The notes under the pieces: model-generated
What the model was told of the DNA's origin: nothing
The model's input: the letters and a program-made list of their open reading frames with translations, nothing else
Database searches by the model: none
Position numbers and translations under genes: made by a program
Shown: piece by piece, positions 21,901 through 43,627 of the stretch
How the letters are laid out: the number at the start of each line of letters is the position of its first letter
Numbering within the stretch: position 1 is the stretch's first letter
Origin: Onthophagus taurus
Taxonomy: Eukaryota; Arthropoda; Insecta; Coleoptera; Scarabaeidae
DNA length: 64,000 nt
NCBI RefSeq assembly: GCF_036711975.1
Contig: NC_091972.1
Span: forward strand, 5,399,001 to 5,463,000
Direction: 5' to 3'

Positions 21901-24900
21901 GAGATTTTATATATCGTATTGAGATTGCTACAATGAGGTTGGTAATGATACATAAAGTTGTATTCAATGAAAAAAGTCCTATTGGAGTTGAACTTGATTA
22001 TTATCTGTAGTGTCCAAAACCTAAAAGAGATACTAATTCCTGTGAATGGTGGAGTACTAAGTAATAGGTTTTTAATATCCGGCCAACGCCGGATATTTGC
22101 TAACTATCCCAGCAAACCCAGCATTTATCAGCTAATCGTTTTTATCAGCGTTCAAGATATTTTTTGGCGCCCTTTATTTCTTACTGTTGTACTTGACTTT
22201 TCTTTGCGATCAATATATACTACTTCTAACACTACTATCAATAAATACACGAATGAAAAACTTATTTAAAGTTTTTATTCCAAACACAGTTTTTATACAA
22301 ACGAAAAAAAATATACCAACGATTCAAATTTTTGATATCAAAGAATGGAAACTAAAATATGTGAATTATTTGGTAATTTTTTATTAAATTTAAACATCAA
22401 TAAATAGCGATATGATTACCAGTAAACAAAATTTTACTTTTCTAGCTTTTCCCATGGGAAAATTATTTAATTAAAGTAGAGTAATCAAGATTTTCTGCAA
22501 TTTCATTTCGATAGATAACATAGCGAGACTAGTTACGTCTTGTTAGCGATATTGTTGATCACAAGTAAGTCTTTATTAATTTTAATTTTATTAATTTTGG
22601 AAAAACTGCATTCTCTAGTTGTAATTGTTACTGGTATTGCTAGCAGAATAGGCAGAGTTATCCAGGTGTTAGGAAACAACTCTTAAAGTGAGTGTTTTTT
22701 GATCAAATTCAAAACCTCGGTAAGGGTAGTCTGTTGCAGACTTAAGATTTCGTCACACAATAAGTCTCCATTAATATCCGATTTAGAGTTGAATGTTAGT
22801 TTTTTTTCCAGTGCAGAACAATGATTCAACAGCTGTTCTTTATTTTGCTTTATTTTTTAAGGGTGTAGATTTTCAGATGCTCCCTTAAAATTTTCTATTT
22901 ATTTACTGATACTGCAAATAAAGTAAATATTTTTTGCAAGATTCCGAATAAAAATTAAAAAACAAAATTATAATTGTGACATCCACATGGTACAAAGAAA
23001 GCTAACGAATTAAGGCCAGTAATTCTCTTTTGTAAGCCCTTGTTTTTTAATTCTTATTAATTCTACCAATTCATTTTGTATATTTTTGCCACAATAATGG
23101 GCTAATTTGACATGCTCATTCATGACTGGGTCAAACCTTGCCAATAATTGTAGAAGCCTTAGAAATTTCAAATTATATGAGGTAAATAATTTATCAGAAG
23201 ATCCTCTGAAAGACAGATTATTTTCAGTTAAATATAATTTGCATCAGACGCTGAAGCACAAATTTCCATCATGAATTTTCCTTACAAATTAATTAAAATT
23301 CAGTTTTTAATCTAATTTCAGCTTAAAATAACTGATGTAAAACCTGGATAGTGAAACTTAACTGAACTACAGAAGAAAATAGCAAAAAATTGGAGCATTT
23401 CAAAAAGAAAATTTAAGCCCTATATCAAAGTATTGCATTTATTGTTGGTTTCCGTTTATTTTTACGAATTATTCGTGATTCTGGTGCCCTCTGGGCGATC
23501 GCCCCCACCGGCCCTATCTTAAAGCTGCCACTGTGGACATCTGTCCTTTGCATAAACAAACTTTCATATTTACACTAAAAAATGGGTGCCAACCCGATCA
23601 TCAGAGGGATTGGTTGATAACTACAGGGTTTTGACTTTTGGCAAAGCCTAAGGTTGTTGATACATTCCTACACAGTCAAAGTTCTATCCATGAAATTCAT
23701 TCCAGATTAATATATAAAATTAGATAGAGAAGAATATTATTAAACTTTTTATCAACAAGTACCAATTTAGATAAACACTTCATCACAATCTGTGATTTCG
23801 ATATTAAACTATGTCACTGAAGTGTAATTATTATAGTGATACACAATTGATATTAATGATTACATACCCTAATTAAATGATAAGCAAAATAAATTGTGAT
23901 TAATAAATTCATATTTACCTTTAGAAACTTGTTGATTAATACAAAACGGAATACGTCTTAAATCTAAATTATAATCCCTATTTTGGGTTCCATCCCATTT
24001 ATACCTCAATACATGTCCTTTTGTAGTTGCTACCATTAATTCTGTTAAGGTTATACAAACCATACTCGTTATTCTCCCATCCCATACAAACACACTTTCC
24101 GCCTATTACAATACAATTTATTATAACAAATAATTATTAACTTAAAATTTTCTTACCAATGATAATTTTAAAGGTGGTATTGTTTCTTTTATGAATAACT
24201 CAGCGCTATCTCTTCGAAAATTTGCATGGGGTGAATCTGTTTGAATGTAAAGCCCTTTTTGTTCTTGTGTAATAGTTAAATTATAAAACAATAAATGCCC
24301 CTCTGATGTCTAAAAAAATTCATTCTTAATAATCAAATGGAGGTGTAATAAAATAATTTGTTATACCGCAATAACCAACATAGATGAATCTGGTTTCCAT
24401 TCAATAATTTCATTGCGACCATATTTTTCTAATGATTCTAAGGAACGCTTATGATAAATAATTGGCACACAAGGCTGGAATTAAAAAAAAATAAATTGAT
24501 TATTAGAAATTAAAACATTAATTAAACCTCGTTTTATTAATCCTTTTTAAATGGATGATAAGGAAGTAACATGATTAAAGAATTCAGGTGAATGGTTATT
24601 AAATTAGATCATTTCACTTCCTCAATAACTCAAGCGAGTATTTTCGCCTTATCACAACAATTCAATGCAATTAGAATGAATTAAAAACTTTCTAAACAGC
24701 ACCGAAATTAAAAAATAACCGTATAAATCCCGTTTTTAAAACGTCAAAACGATTTAGCATTTAATTTTTAAATCACCAACCTTGCAAAACCAAACAGCAA
24801 CAGAATCGTCGGTTAAAATAGCGAATAAAACCCGATCCCTGTTGCAAGTGACCTGCTTAATTCGCGCCGTACCCAATTCGGGTATCTTGAACACCTTCGG

Positions 24901-24921
24901 CCAACCGATCGGAAAATACAT
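15970..24921 (-). CDS. Ric1: RIC1 homologue, subunit of the Rab6A guanine-nucleotide exchange factor
   Basis: RIC1 with RGP1 activates Rab6 at the Golgi for retrograde transport and receptor/collagen trafficking. Sixteen exons, 5' to 3': 24781-24921, 24367-24474, 24157-24309, 23919-24102, 20497-20630, 20351-20442, 19847-20297, 19580-19792, 18635-19528, 18453-18584, 18161-18400, 17961-18075, 17626-17899, 16801-17574, 16380-16568, 15970-16330. All phases agree; 1484 residues (vertebrate RIC1 is about 1420). The N-terminus MYFPIGWPK is diagnostic. WD-type repeats occupy about 1-450, and the RIC1 domain lies in exons 9-14 with the hallmark [14 protein letters not shown]...[11 protein letters not shown] Ser/Thr-rich linker follows, and the C-terminus is low-complexity. 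A possible 5' UTR intron has donor CCG|GTAAGC near 25133 and acceptor near 25065. Intron 4 (20631-23918) is full of transposon debris. Confidence 0.96.
21059..21680. repeat. Tandem duplication of a ~280-300 bp unit inside hAT
   Basis: AAAAGAGGATACTTTAATTA-type sequence starts at about 21059, 21334 and 21786. Between these, two long units share CAAAACGGGTTGGTTCATTG, AACACTTTGGGAAATTTTCA and TTTCTCAAGAACTGA. The units are diverged by several percent plus indels. Confidence 0.85.
21681..21783. mobile_element. 103-bp MITE with TTAA duplication (piggyBac-like)
   Basis: TTAA flanks both ends (21677-21680 and 21784-21787). The ends are CACGTTCGCTGACA and, inverted, CACGTTCAGTGCCA, so the first seven bases are perfect terminal inverted repeats. 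The interior is GC-richer than its surroundings and can fold (GTCGGCTCC... pairing with ...GAGTCAGTGGC). TTAA targeting points to piggyBac, but seven-base TIRs leave Kolobok-type elements possible. Confidence 0.7.
22480..23540 (-). pseudogene. ZMYM1-like hAT transposase remnant
   Basis: Minus-strand fragments: [13 protein letters not shown]-type start near 23510, [20 protein letters not shown] (about 23165-23105), [21 protein letters not shown], then [14 protein letters not shown] (about 22740) and [18 protein letters not shown] (about 22675-22620). These follow the order of DUF4371/ZMYM1-like domesticated and parasitic hAT proteins. Stops and frame changes are frequent. It lies in Ric1 intron 4, in the same orientation as Ric1. 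Confidence 0.7.
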
Positions 24922-25929
24922 CTCCTTTGATTTATCACGCACGTGAAAATTTAAAGGATTGTTGGCGCATTTTCAAAATAAAAACAGATTGAACTCCGTT
25001 TGACAGCTACGCGTCGCTCATCTTGGACTGTCACTGTGACGGATCGAAAATGGGATAAGTTAGAAATCTGTAATTTAGGTTCAAAATGACACTTATTTAA
25101 TTCAATTTCGAAAGGATAGATTATAAAACGCTTACCGGATATTCTTGACCTTTTACACTTAAATCGAACGTTGTATTAATTAGATGAACAAGTTTTATAC
25201 CGTTAGAAAGTTGTTTATCGAAAACGTGTAACAGAATAAGTTTGTGTTTTCTATGATATTTGAGTATAAAATGAGGAAATGAGGCGATGTGATAGTTGGG
25301 TTGAGTAAAGTAGAGCGTGAGAGTAATTGTAGGATAATTTATAGTGGTATTATGTTGGAGATTACAACGTAGTATATATAATATAACAATTTACTACAAT
25401 ATTTCAATTATATAGAAACTATCTTGTGTAATAATTAGTAGATATTTAATAAGCAATATTGTTTTGAAATTTCTCGAAATTCTAAAGTAATTTATAAAAT
25501 TAAATTTAATTTTTGTGTGGATTTTTAGCGCCGTTTAACAATGAAAGGAGAAAATTATGTTATTATAATGGTTATTAAATAAAATATCTTTATATTGATC
25601 TTTTATTTATTTTAATTTTCTACTATATAAAAGTGCATCATACAAAAAATAACTCTACTCACCATTAAGTTTGGTAACGATAATATCCAATAAATCCTTA
25701 TTATATTGTCGACTTAAAAAGTGTGTGTTCCCTTATGAAGTTTATTCATATAGTAGATATGGCAGTCGACGCGTAAATATCGTGTCGTTTTATTGCTTAT
25801 AATTAATACAATATTGTTTTATTAATCGTAATTAGAATAGAACTCATCATGATTGTCATCTATTACTAATTGGTCTTATGCCATTTCAAATTTTAAAATC
25901 ACATTCAAATCATTTTGTTTATTCGAGAT
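24922..25929. other. Region between Ric1 and the methyltransferase gene
   Basis: Contains the Ric1 promoter and possible 5' UTR exon on one side and the methyltransferase 3' UTR on the other. Its AATAAA lies on the minus strand near 25795. No gene seen. Confidence 0.4.
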
Positions 25930-35388
<9,459 letters not shown>

Positions 35389-36359
35389 ATTTTCCGTTTA
35401 AATCAATTGGAGGTTCTTATTGCTTTTCTTGTAAAACACTTATTAAAAATATTTAAAAGGATTTCTTTAACTTTTACATGCGACTCCAAAACTGCAATCA
35501 CTGCAACTGATTGATAATTGTTTAGATTTAGAATTGTTAATAATTTCAGTAACAATTAATTACATTTATTAAAATTTTAATTAACTTTAAAGTTAGGTAA
35601 TTGTTTAATTTGTATTTTCAATATAAATATAGATAAATAAATGTAAATACTTTAAATTCAATAAATAAAACTACATATCGAAATCATCATTACCAACAAT
35701 TGGGGTGCCATCTATTTACGATATTTCAAAGTTGAAGCATTTTTAGGTTATTAAGTGAGGTTATGTACTGTTTTTTTTATAATCAATTTTTAAAAGTTTT
35801 TTGGACTATTTTTAAGATGGAACTTTATCTATTTACTGAGAACGATATGAATTATGTATTGAATTATCGTCTTATTACTACCAAATATTATTTGTTTCCT
35901 AAAATAGCTTGTTCAATGTTGTATGGTACCAGCATCAAACCGATTCAATTGCCATCACAATTTTACTTGGAGAAATTACCACTTATCATTTATATAATGA
36001 TGTAGAGACTTATTAAAGGATAAGAAATAAATGGATAAGAAATAATTTAAAATGTAATGAGGGGCAATTCATAAAGAAAAATGGTGTGCAAAAAATATGA
36101 ACAAAATGAAACATGCTGAGCAGGTGCTTTACCATAAAGGTTCTTCTTTGGTAAATTTATTAGTTTTAATTCAGTAACTATTTTTAACTATATAAATATT
36201 TTTTGTAGGCTTGGTGTTTTTTGTAAGCTGTAAGAAAATTCTTTGTTCAATGTGTGTTAACAACCAAAACCCTTAAAAATTTATTTTAAATCAATAAAAG
36301 CATAAATAAAACTTTAAATATATCACAGACAAAGTCATATTACAGTAGAATGCCTGCAG
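35389..36359. other. Methyltransferase upstream region
   Basis: Promoter side of the methyltransferase. A plus-strand open frame of about 80 codons (35763-36005) has no recognisable family. Otherwise AT-rich. Confidence 0.4.
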
Positions 36360-36800
36360 ATGTAACATATTCAAACAATATCAGATTTATCAGAATTTAT
36401 CTCAAATGAGCTGGTAGCTAGCAATGATACCAGGTTAAATAATAAATATATATGTTTCTTAAATAGATCTGAAAATAGTTTCTGTCGTTGATTAGAGTAT
36501 CTTGGACAGGCGAAAAAGATATAGTCTAGACCCTCTTCGCCACATCTGCATTGTGGGGTATCTTTAATTCCAATTTTAAACAGATAGGTCAAAAGGTCTC
36601 AATCATGGAATTTTTTGTACTGTGTGTTGGCGCATAACATACCTATTCCCTTTAGTTGAGCTACTTCTAGTCCAGTCTTGTTCCCATTGATGGTTTATGT
36701 CATCAATATCAGCCGATATAATTCTTTTACATAGATTTTTACTCTGTGAACCTCCTCCTAGTGTCCCCTGTTCGCCAATTCGTCAGCTTTTTATTTCCAC
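36360..36800 (-). pseudogene. LINE C-terminal remnant (RNase H end and zinc motif)
   Basis: Minus-strand reading gives ADELANRG (end of an RNase H domain, near 36770), then TYLFKIGIKDTPQCRCGEEG (36592-36530) and DYIFFACPRYSNQRQK, the typical Cys-rich tail of jockey/R1-type elements. Frame changes occur between the parts. Confidence 0.75.
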
Positions 36801-36915
36801 TCCAGTAATAAAAAAAAATCAAGTAATTCATTTATAAATGACAAATAAAATATTTCAACTTGTCACTAACAGCAAAAGTAATAAAAGATATTAACTTTTA
36901 CAACTTACATTCGCA

Positions 36916-38729
36916 ATGATTACCGATTTTGATGATAAACAGCTCGATCTTGATCCAGATAATGTATCAGGAGTTGATTTAGATAATGAATTTATTAAAG
37001 CAAAAACTTTTCTTCAAAAAAGTAGTGTTTTTACAGGAGATAATCTGTATGTAAATAATCCAAATCAAATTTAAATCTTTTTTAAGTTTTGATTTCTAGG
37101 TATGATCACCTAACAGAAGTCTTAAATCAAATCTTAGCAGAACGGCCAGAAAATGTTATTGACTTCTTCGAAGAATATAGTAGAAAGGTGAAAGAAAAAA
37201 GATTTCAACCCATGACGGACCATTTAGAAGATATTTACGTATCACCTTTAAGATATTGTCTTGCAAGGAAGATTTTACCCTTCTTAAGACCAGCACCACC
37301 AGATGAAGCAAGTACCGTTGATCCGGAAGATGTTGAAACGGCTGACATGTCTACAAATGATATGTTACAACTTTTGTATTATTTTGAACAGTGCGGAGTG
37401 GGTTTACCAAGGGAGGAAATGTTTGCGATAATGTTATCGATGAGAGTGTTGGCTAAAAAGGCACAACTCGCTGCAATAAGATTTTGGGGAAAAATTTATG
37501 GGACTTATAAAAATTATATTATTCTTGAAACCGAGTTGAAGGAAGAAGAGATTATGAAAAAGATCGAGGCCATTGAAAGTGAAAAAGAAGCGGAGGAACA
37601 ACGGATTATGGACGAAAAAGAAGCTTTGGAAGCACAGCAGAAGTTAGATGACCTCGCAAATCAAGAGGTGGGAGGTGAAGATGTACCAGTTTCGAAGATT
37701 CCAAGACAGTTACCTCCGGCTCCACTAAATCTTTTCGAAGAAGTTCCTGAATGTCCACCAGAACTACCTGGAACTGGAGTTAATAAAAAAACTTATTTCG
37801 TTTGTAATGAAGTTGGAGATGAATGGATACCGCTCCCCGATCTTATTCCAATACAGATAAGAGTTGCTAGATTGATATGTAAATCATTCACCGGTAATTT
37901 AGAACAAGAGATTATAACTTATCCAGAATTCCAAGGAACCGAAAAAGATCTTCTTCGAGCTCAAATCGCTAGAATTTCAGCGGGGTCTCAAATATCACCG
38001 TTAGGTTTTTATACTTTCGGTGAAGGAGGCGGTGGGGAAGAAGAAGAAGCCGAAGCTGAAGAAGCGCCTACAGGTGGTGAACAAAAAACTACTTATAATG
38101 AAAATAAACGTTATGAACCTCCCCCGATTAGAGATTTAACAGATGGTTCTATGTCATTTTGGGTTCACCACACCCTCTATATTTTACCGCAAGGTAGAAC
38201 TTCGTGGTGGAATCCTTATCCATCCTCTGGCGGTGCTGGAGGTGAAGAAGAAGGGGAAGGCGGGGAAGAAGAGGAACCAGAAAAACCACAAGGTCCTCAT
38301 TTAGAACCAGAAACTGGCCCACCTCTTTTAACTCCGTTATCTGAAGATGCTTCTGTAGAAGCTGTCCCACCATGGTCGGTTAGAGTTTCTTCTAGTTTAC
38401 TTCAAGATTACGCAATCGCGATTGTCAGATCTAACATATGGCCGGGTGCGTATTGTTTTTCAACACAAGGGAAATTATTTCAAAATGTTTATTTGGGAAA
38501 TGGCTTAAAATACATTGCTTACAATTTTTCTCCTCGTCCATTACCGCCCGTTGAACAAGAATATCCTTTAGGACCTGAAATTATGGAGATGATGGATCCT
38601 ACAGGTGCCGAAGAGGAAGCTTGGAGAATAGCTCATCTTCCTGTTGAGAAACCTGTTAAAGTAATGGGTGAAGGAGAGGAAGGCGAAGAAGAACAACCGG
38701 AAGAAGAGGAGGAGGAGGATGATGAATAA
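36916..38729 (+). CDS. Radial spoke head protein RSP4/RSP6 (RSPH4A/RSPH6A homologue)
   Basis: Component of the radial spoke head of motile 9+2 axonemes; in insects expected in sperm and possibly chordotonal cilia. Two exons, 36916-37046 and 37100-38729, joined in phase; 586 residues, within the 490-720 range of the family. The N-terminal block reads KTFLQKSSVFTGDNLYDHL...ILAERPENVIDFFEEYSR. The conserved core has YFVCNEVGDEWIPLPDLIP, PEFQGTEKDLLRAQIARISA, SFWVHHTLYILPQGRTSW and NIWPGAYCFSTQGKLFQNVY. Three acidic Glu/Gly-rich stretches (about 365-380, 430-445 and the C-terminus) are as in animal RSPH4A. The initiator ATG in exon 1 is the first in frame. Convergent with the kinase gene; about 85 bp separate the two stop codons. 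Confidence 0.94.
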
Positions 38730-38814
38730 AAGTTAATTTAAGTTTTTATAAGTTACTATTTTAGAAGTATTTGAATCAACATAAAAGAGTAAATAAAATT
38801 AATTTACAGAATTA

Positions 38815-40662
38815 TCATTCAATAAATTCAACATTTTCACAATACTTAGTAGCAGTTTCAATCCATATTTCTAAAACTTCATCATTGGTCATTGAGGTTA
38901 ATTTTTCGAGCAAATTCCATCCTGGTTTCGCTGTTGTTAAAATATAATCATTGTCAGGGTCTTGTAGGCTTGAATAAGCTCCTAATACCAAAGACTGACA
39001 CAATCTAGCTTCAATACAAAGCTAAAAAAAATTAAACAATTTAAAATAATTAAAAAATTTTATTTACCTTTAAAAATTCGATTTCTTTCATCGGAATCTT
39101 TCTAACACTATAATAACCAGCGATGCAAATTCCTCCAATTTCCATTCGTTTACCTAATATTAACATGTAAGTCATTAAAATAGCGAGTTCGAAAAGATAA
39201 CATGAGAATTGGCTATCTCCAAAATCCAAAATTCCTTTTACTTCCCATCTTTCGTTAGACTTTTCCACCAAAATGTTTTGTTCGTTGAAATCGCCGTGAA
39301 TTATACCACGTTCGAATTCATTTTTACGTTTTAATACTTTTTTGGTAAATTCTTCTATAATTCTTGAGATGGTTTGGTATTTATCTGGGTCATTAATTGC
39401 AAATAAAAATTGATTTAATTCTGATACTGAATCTAACATCCATAAGCTTTTATGGTGAATGTAAGCTTCTTGGTGGAAATGCTAAATAATTAAATGATAA
39501 AAAAGATGTTATTAGGTAGATAATTAAAAAATAATTACCGTTAGTTTTTCGTCGAGTTTTGCTGCAAATTTCCCTATTTCATAGAAAATATAATCTGGGG
39601 TTGGCGCTTTGTGTAGAACTTCACCAGAAATATATTTCATTAATCTAACGACGTGGATACCACTTTTTAATTTTTCTAATGAATAATAACTGTTGGTTTT
39701 TGTTGGGATTGGTGTTGGGCAAGAAATTTCTTTTTTACCTATAACAAGAATTTCTTTTTTGATTTTTCTTTTTATTTATACTGGGAATTTTGTATAACTC
39801 GCAATATATGCAGCAGTAACCATAGTTATGAAACTACTATGCACTTGCACTATCCCACATAAAATGCAACATAGCTTTATAATACAGGCATTGGTTAATT
39901 TTGCGAAGGAAAAGTTTTACTTGGAAAAGGTGACATCCTTATGATAACTTAGTTTGATCTTAAGAGACGTATGGCTAAACCCGAATGTTTTTAGTTCTAG
40001 GCATAGTGTTAGTTCTAGTTTTGCACTGTCACTAGAACTAACATTAGACCTATAACTAGAAACATTTGAGTTTAGCCGCACGTTTTTCAAGACGACTAAA
40101 CCCGAATGATTCCTGTTCTAGGTCTAGTGTTAGTTCTAGTTTTACTTCAATAAAAATATGCAACACAGTGATATTTTATGCTAACCTAACACCTACCAGC
40201 CATCTTAAGTGAGGTACGGCTGAACGGAATGTTTCTAGGTCTAGTGTTAGTTCTAGTGCTAGTGTTAGTCTTGTTAACGTAAAATGTTAAAAGAAGTAAG
40301 TAGGTACGCCCTGATTTCTATGGAAATATATTTTTGTATATTGCATCTTAAGTGAAATTCACTGTATAATACTTACATAACTCTAATAAAATATTATTTT
40401 GAGCTTCAATAAATGATGTTTTTTCAGAATCCAAAGAATTTAAAATTTTCAAAACATATCCATCATCATAAACATCATTTATATTTCTATTGTCAATTAA
40501 TTCAACTTTAACGTGATAATTTCGATCATCGTATCCCTCCAAATTTTTTATATGAATACATTTTAATCCGTAAATGTTTTCTAAAAGAATTTCGATTTCA
40601 TTTAGTTCGATTACCGGTCTTATGGACTGCCCCGGTTTTAATAAAACATCTTCATTATTCAT
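38815..40662 (-). CDS. Hydroxylysine kinase-like (aminoglycoside phosphotransferase fold)
   Basis: Member of the HYKK/AGPHD1 family, GTP-dependent 5-hydroxy-L-lysine kinases of lysine catabolism. Exons 40377-40662, 39539-39738, 39068-39481, 38815-39021; 368 residues (human HYKK 373). The N-terminal lobe has GYDDRNYHVKVE and YVLKILNS with the ATP-binding Lys. The catalytic loop IIHGDFNEQN (His224, Asp226) and metal motif ILDFGDS (Asp248) are intact. A helical C-terminal part follows. The ATG at 40662 was chosen because it sits next to the conserved block; one about 30 bp further up is possible. Intron 1 (39739-40376) contains a fold-back repeat. Confidence 0.88.
39930..40280. repeat. Fold-back (TAAACCCGAATG / CTAGTTCTAG) repeat, copy 1
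   Basis: Contains alternating direct and inverted copies of TAAACCCGAATG, the segment AGTGTTAGTTCTAGT, and CTTAAGAGACG/CGTCTTGA-like hinge sequences, making several hairpins. It also carries AATAAAAATATGCAACACAG, shared with copy 2 at 54630-55190. No coding capacity. Confidence 0.8.
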
Positions 40663-41038
40663 TGTTTTGATGCAAATTAGAACAAAGTTCAAATTTTACT
40701 AAAAATTTCTGCTTATGTAAAACAACGTCTTCTTTCAACAAAAGTCGATTTGGAATTGTCTTTGTTGGGCGCATCGAAAAAGCACACATTAAATTTGACG
40801 GAGAACACTTGTAACAAATTTCTTTTCTTCAAGTAGCAATTGCATCAATTTGGAAACATCAATCAATTGAGAGCGCGACAAGAGCCAATAAACTGTGATA
40901 AATGTACTCTTGTTATTCAGATGGGTTAAAGGTCAAAATAATCTATTTATCATGTTAGTATTTTGTTAATAAATTTTTTTAGTTAAAAAAAAAAATGGAA
41001 AAAAGAGTGAAACTCCTCCGTGACAATGTTTTGAACAT

Positions 41039-41110
41039 TGCCGTGACCAGGATTCGAACCTGGGTTACTACGGCCACAACGTAGGGTCCTAACCACTAGA
41101 CGATCACGGC
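41039..41110 (-). tRNA. tRNA-His (anticodon GTG)
   Basis: 72-nt cloverleaf on the minus strand. The acceptor stem GCCGTGA pairs with TCACGGC, with discriminator A. The D arm contains TAGTGGTTAGGA. The anticodon stem CTACG/CGTAG holds loop TTGTGGC with anticodon GTG. The T arm is CCAGG-TTCGAAT-CCTGG. A-box and B-box (GGTTCGAATCC) promoters are intact. A run of Ts on the minus strand near 41002 could end polymerase III transcription. No intron. Confidence 0.97.
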
Positions 41111-41219
41111 TACTGGAGTTCACGAAATAGAATGCAAAGTACGCGTACTTCTTATTGAATCAAGTGGCGCCATCGTTTATCAATCAGGAAAATTAAATAG
41201 GATTTATTTTGGTAAATAG

Positions 41220-42590
41220 GTAATAATAATAATAATGTACTTTATTGAAACCACAAAATGAATACAACAAAACAATAGTAATAATAATAATAATAAATAA
41301 ATAAGAAAATGAGTAAACACAAGCGGTTAGCTAGCAATAACGGGCAAGAGCCCCAAAACCTCACAAAAAGTAAATAAATATTTTGGCATATTGACTGTAA
41401 TATTAGGATTGCACCACTAATTCTGATAAACAGAATTGTGCGTAGTTTACCACAGTACATTAGACCATTAATGGTCATCAAACTCAAATTCCAATCAAAT
41501 CGTAAAATTAAGTCTATAAACACATAAATTTAATTGCATTTTTTATTGCCTGTGATGAAACTATAGATGTGTGAGGTGTTGCGCAATTCACTGTTTTTCT
41601 TCGTGCTGTTGATAGAGATATCAACGTTTATGAAGAAATACTGGAATTAGTACCATTGCATGATACAACAATTGGGAAGGATATTTTCAATGCTGTTTAT
41701 GGACTTCTGCAAAAGTACAATTTACTTTTGTCAAAACTGTGTGTCGCATTAAGTAAAGTTTTTAAAATCAACCTTTGGATTGTGCGTAACTTTTCTAAGT
41801 AGATATCTGAGTTTGCTCCCCAAGCAATAATGCCGTATCTCAAATTTGACTCAACCATTGCAAAATAATATATCCTCATGAAAGCGCATGCTCACCGCAG
41901 TCTTTTGATCTAGAACATTATTGATCTTAGTTTTTTGCACATATTACCAATATACACATCCCACCTGAAATACTGATCCACAGCAACGCCGAGATATTTT
42001 ACAGAACTAACTCTAATAGTAATCTTAGGACAATCACAATCAGTTTGTTGGCAGAAGTCGTTGTGTATAACAAGGTTAGGGACTGTAGTTGAGGAACAGT
42101 TTATTGGAATCAAGCCAATTTAACAAGACTCCCACAATGTCTTTGGCTAAAGATAAAAGATTTGACCATGTTGGGTTTTTAAACATATCGTCAGCGTAAG
42201 ATATCATTTTACAATTTAATCCTACTTCCAAAAAATTATTGATATAAATTAGTGGGCCCAGAACTGTACCTTGGGTTGGGTTACAGAATAGTTTTACATG
42301 TGAACTGCAACTAGAATTTATTTTTACTTTCTGAGTTCGATCTTGCAGGTAAGATTAAAAAAGTTGCTTTTGATCCACTGTGTCAAACGCTTTATGCAAA
42401 TCTAAAAATATTGCCATAGTACAGAGTGAATCATCGAGACCACCATATTTAGTCTTTGTCTGTACATTTAGACAATTCTGCGATAGCATCTGATGTACCT
42501 CTCTCTACCTTCCCTAAAACCAAATTAGTAAATTTACAGTAATTTAGAAAATATGGGGTTTTCGTAGTTCTTCAACTGTTGATGTGTGAA
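41220..42590 (-). pseudogene. LINE remnant with 3' (ATT)n tail
   Basis: On the minus strand from 42300 down: QGTVLGPLIYINNFLEVG, MISYADDMF (the active-site YADD), then ITIRVSSVKYLGVAVDQYF and WDVYIGNMCKKLRSI (42010-41915), and MVESNLRYGIIAWGA (41860-41815). This is the order of a CR1/jockey-like reverse transcriptase and its C-terminal domain. Frame changes and stops make it non-functional. It ends at about 41221 in (ATT)n after an AATAAAG signal, as many LINEs do. Confidence 0.82.
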
Positions 42591-43627
42591 ACGAAAATAA
42601 ATAACAGAATAGGATTAAATGGTTAATAATACTAATTCATAAATTATAGAGTTTAATAAATAATCAACACAAAACAATATTACATACGTAGCTCATTAAT
42701 AAAATACATAAGCCCAACAGTATAAAATATACATATAGTGGTAACTTAAGATATAAAAAGGATACATATACATAAATTAGTGTCCACCTAAATCTAATCA
42801 TTAAATAATTACAATAACTCTAAATTATATGTAAAATTTGATTTTATTTTGTAAAACGATAAAGTTAGAAAGTTGATGATATACGTTTGGCAGTTGTGTA
42901 GGGATTTGTTTCTTTAAAGCGATTCAAAAACTTTAACGTTTTACAAAAGAAGTTAAAATAAACGTTTTTATACATTTTTTGGATTTATTATTTTATTTTT
43001 TTTTAATTTAATTTTTATTATTACACTATAAACAGTCAACTTTAAATCCATCTTTAACTATAACTTATTTTCTTTCTTTACAATAAACCTAATAAAGCTA
43101 TCAACCAACGTTTCCTATAGAATACGTTTTTCTCCATCTCTCCTGGAATGTATCTTAACTAATCTCGCTTTTATTTAATTTTTTTTGCATACCCATTCGG
43201 TTTCTTTATTAATCATTTAAAAACAAGCGAGTGACAAACGTAGGAAAAAAAACCATCAGTCTTAGACAATAATTACGTTCCCCTTAGTTAATTATATACA
43301 GACCAGCTGTACAAGCCGATTAAAAGAATCAATCAAAAAATAAAAGAAATGATTTTAAATCATTAAGTATTGCTAACGCAGCACTTATTTTATACACGTG
43401 CGTTTTCCCATTTTTTAATTAATTTCTTTAAACTTTACACGGAAATAGACTTCTTATGTATAATATATATTTTTGTTTAACTTTAATAATTTATAGAATC
43501 ATCATCGTTTTGGTTTTGTTATCGCATTATATCTCTTGGCTAGGTACCGTTTTGTGGCCGATGAAATAAACGTTTATATTTTGTCCTTATTTTTATTAAC
43601 AAATTTTTTATCTTCTTATCAACGCTT
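42591..43627. other. Probable 3' UTR and flank of the ADAMTSL gene
   Basis: Very AT-rich sequence following the minus-strand stop codon at 43628-43630. It contains several AATAAA hexamers on the minus strand. No other gene seen. Confidence 0.45.

Larger units (their letters stand above)
20870..22110 (+). pseudogene. hAT transposon remnant (copy 1)
   Basis: Plus-strand pieces read [18 protein letters not shown] (20999-21052) and, after an insertion, ELDYYL (21988-22005) followed closely by [13 protein letters not shown] (22023-22061), in a neighbouring frame. The last two are the hallmark of the hAT C-terminal dimerisation domain. The left edge has AGTGATGGAATGGATA and CCGGATACCGGATATTCGGCC; the right part has ATCCGGCCAACGCCGGATAT. 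Interrupted by a tandem repeat and a MITE. An inverted relative lies at 59380-60440. Confidence 0.75.
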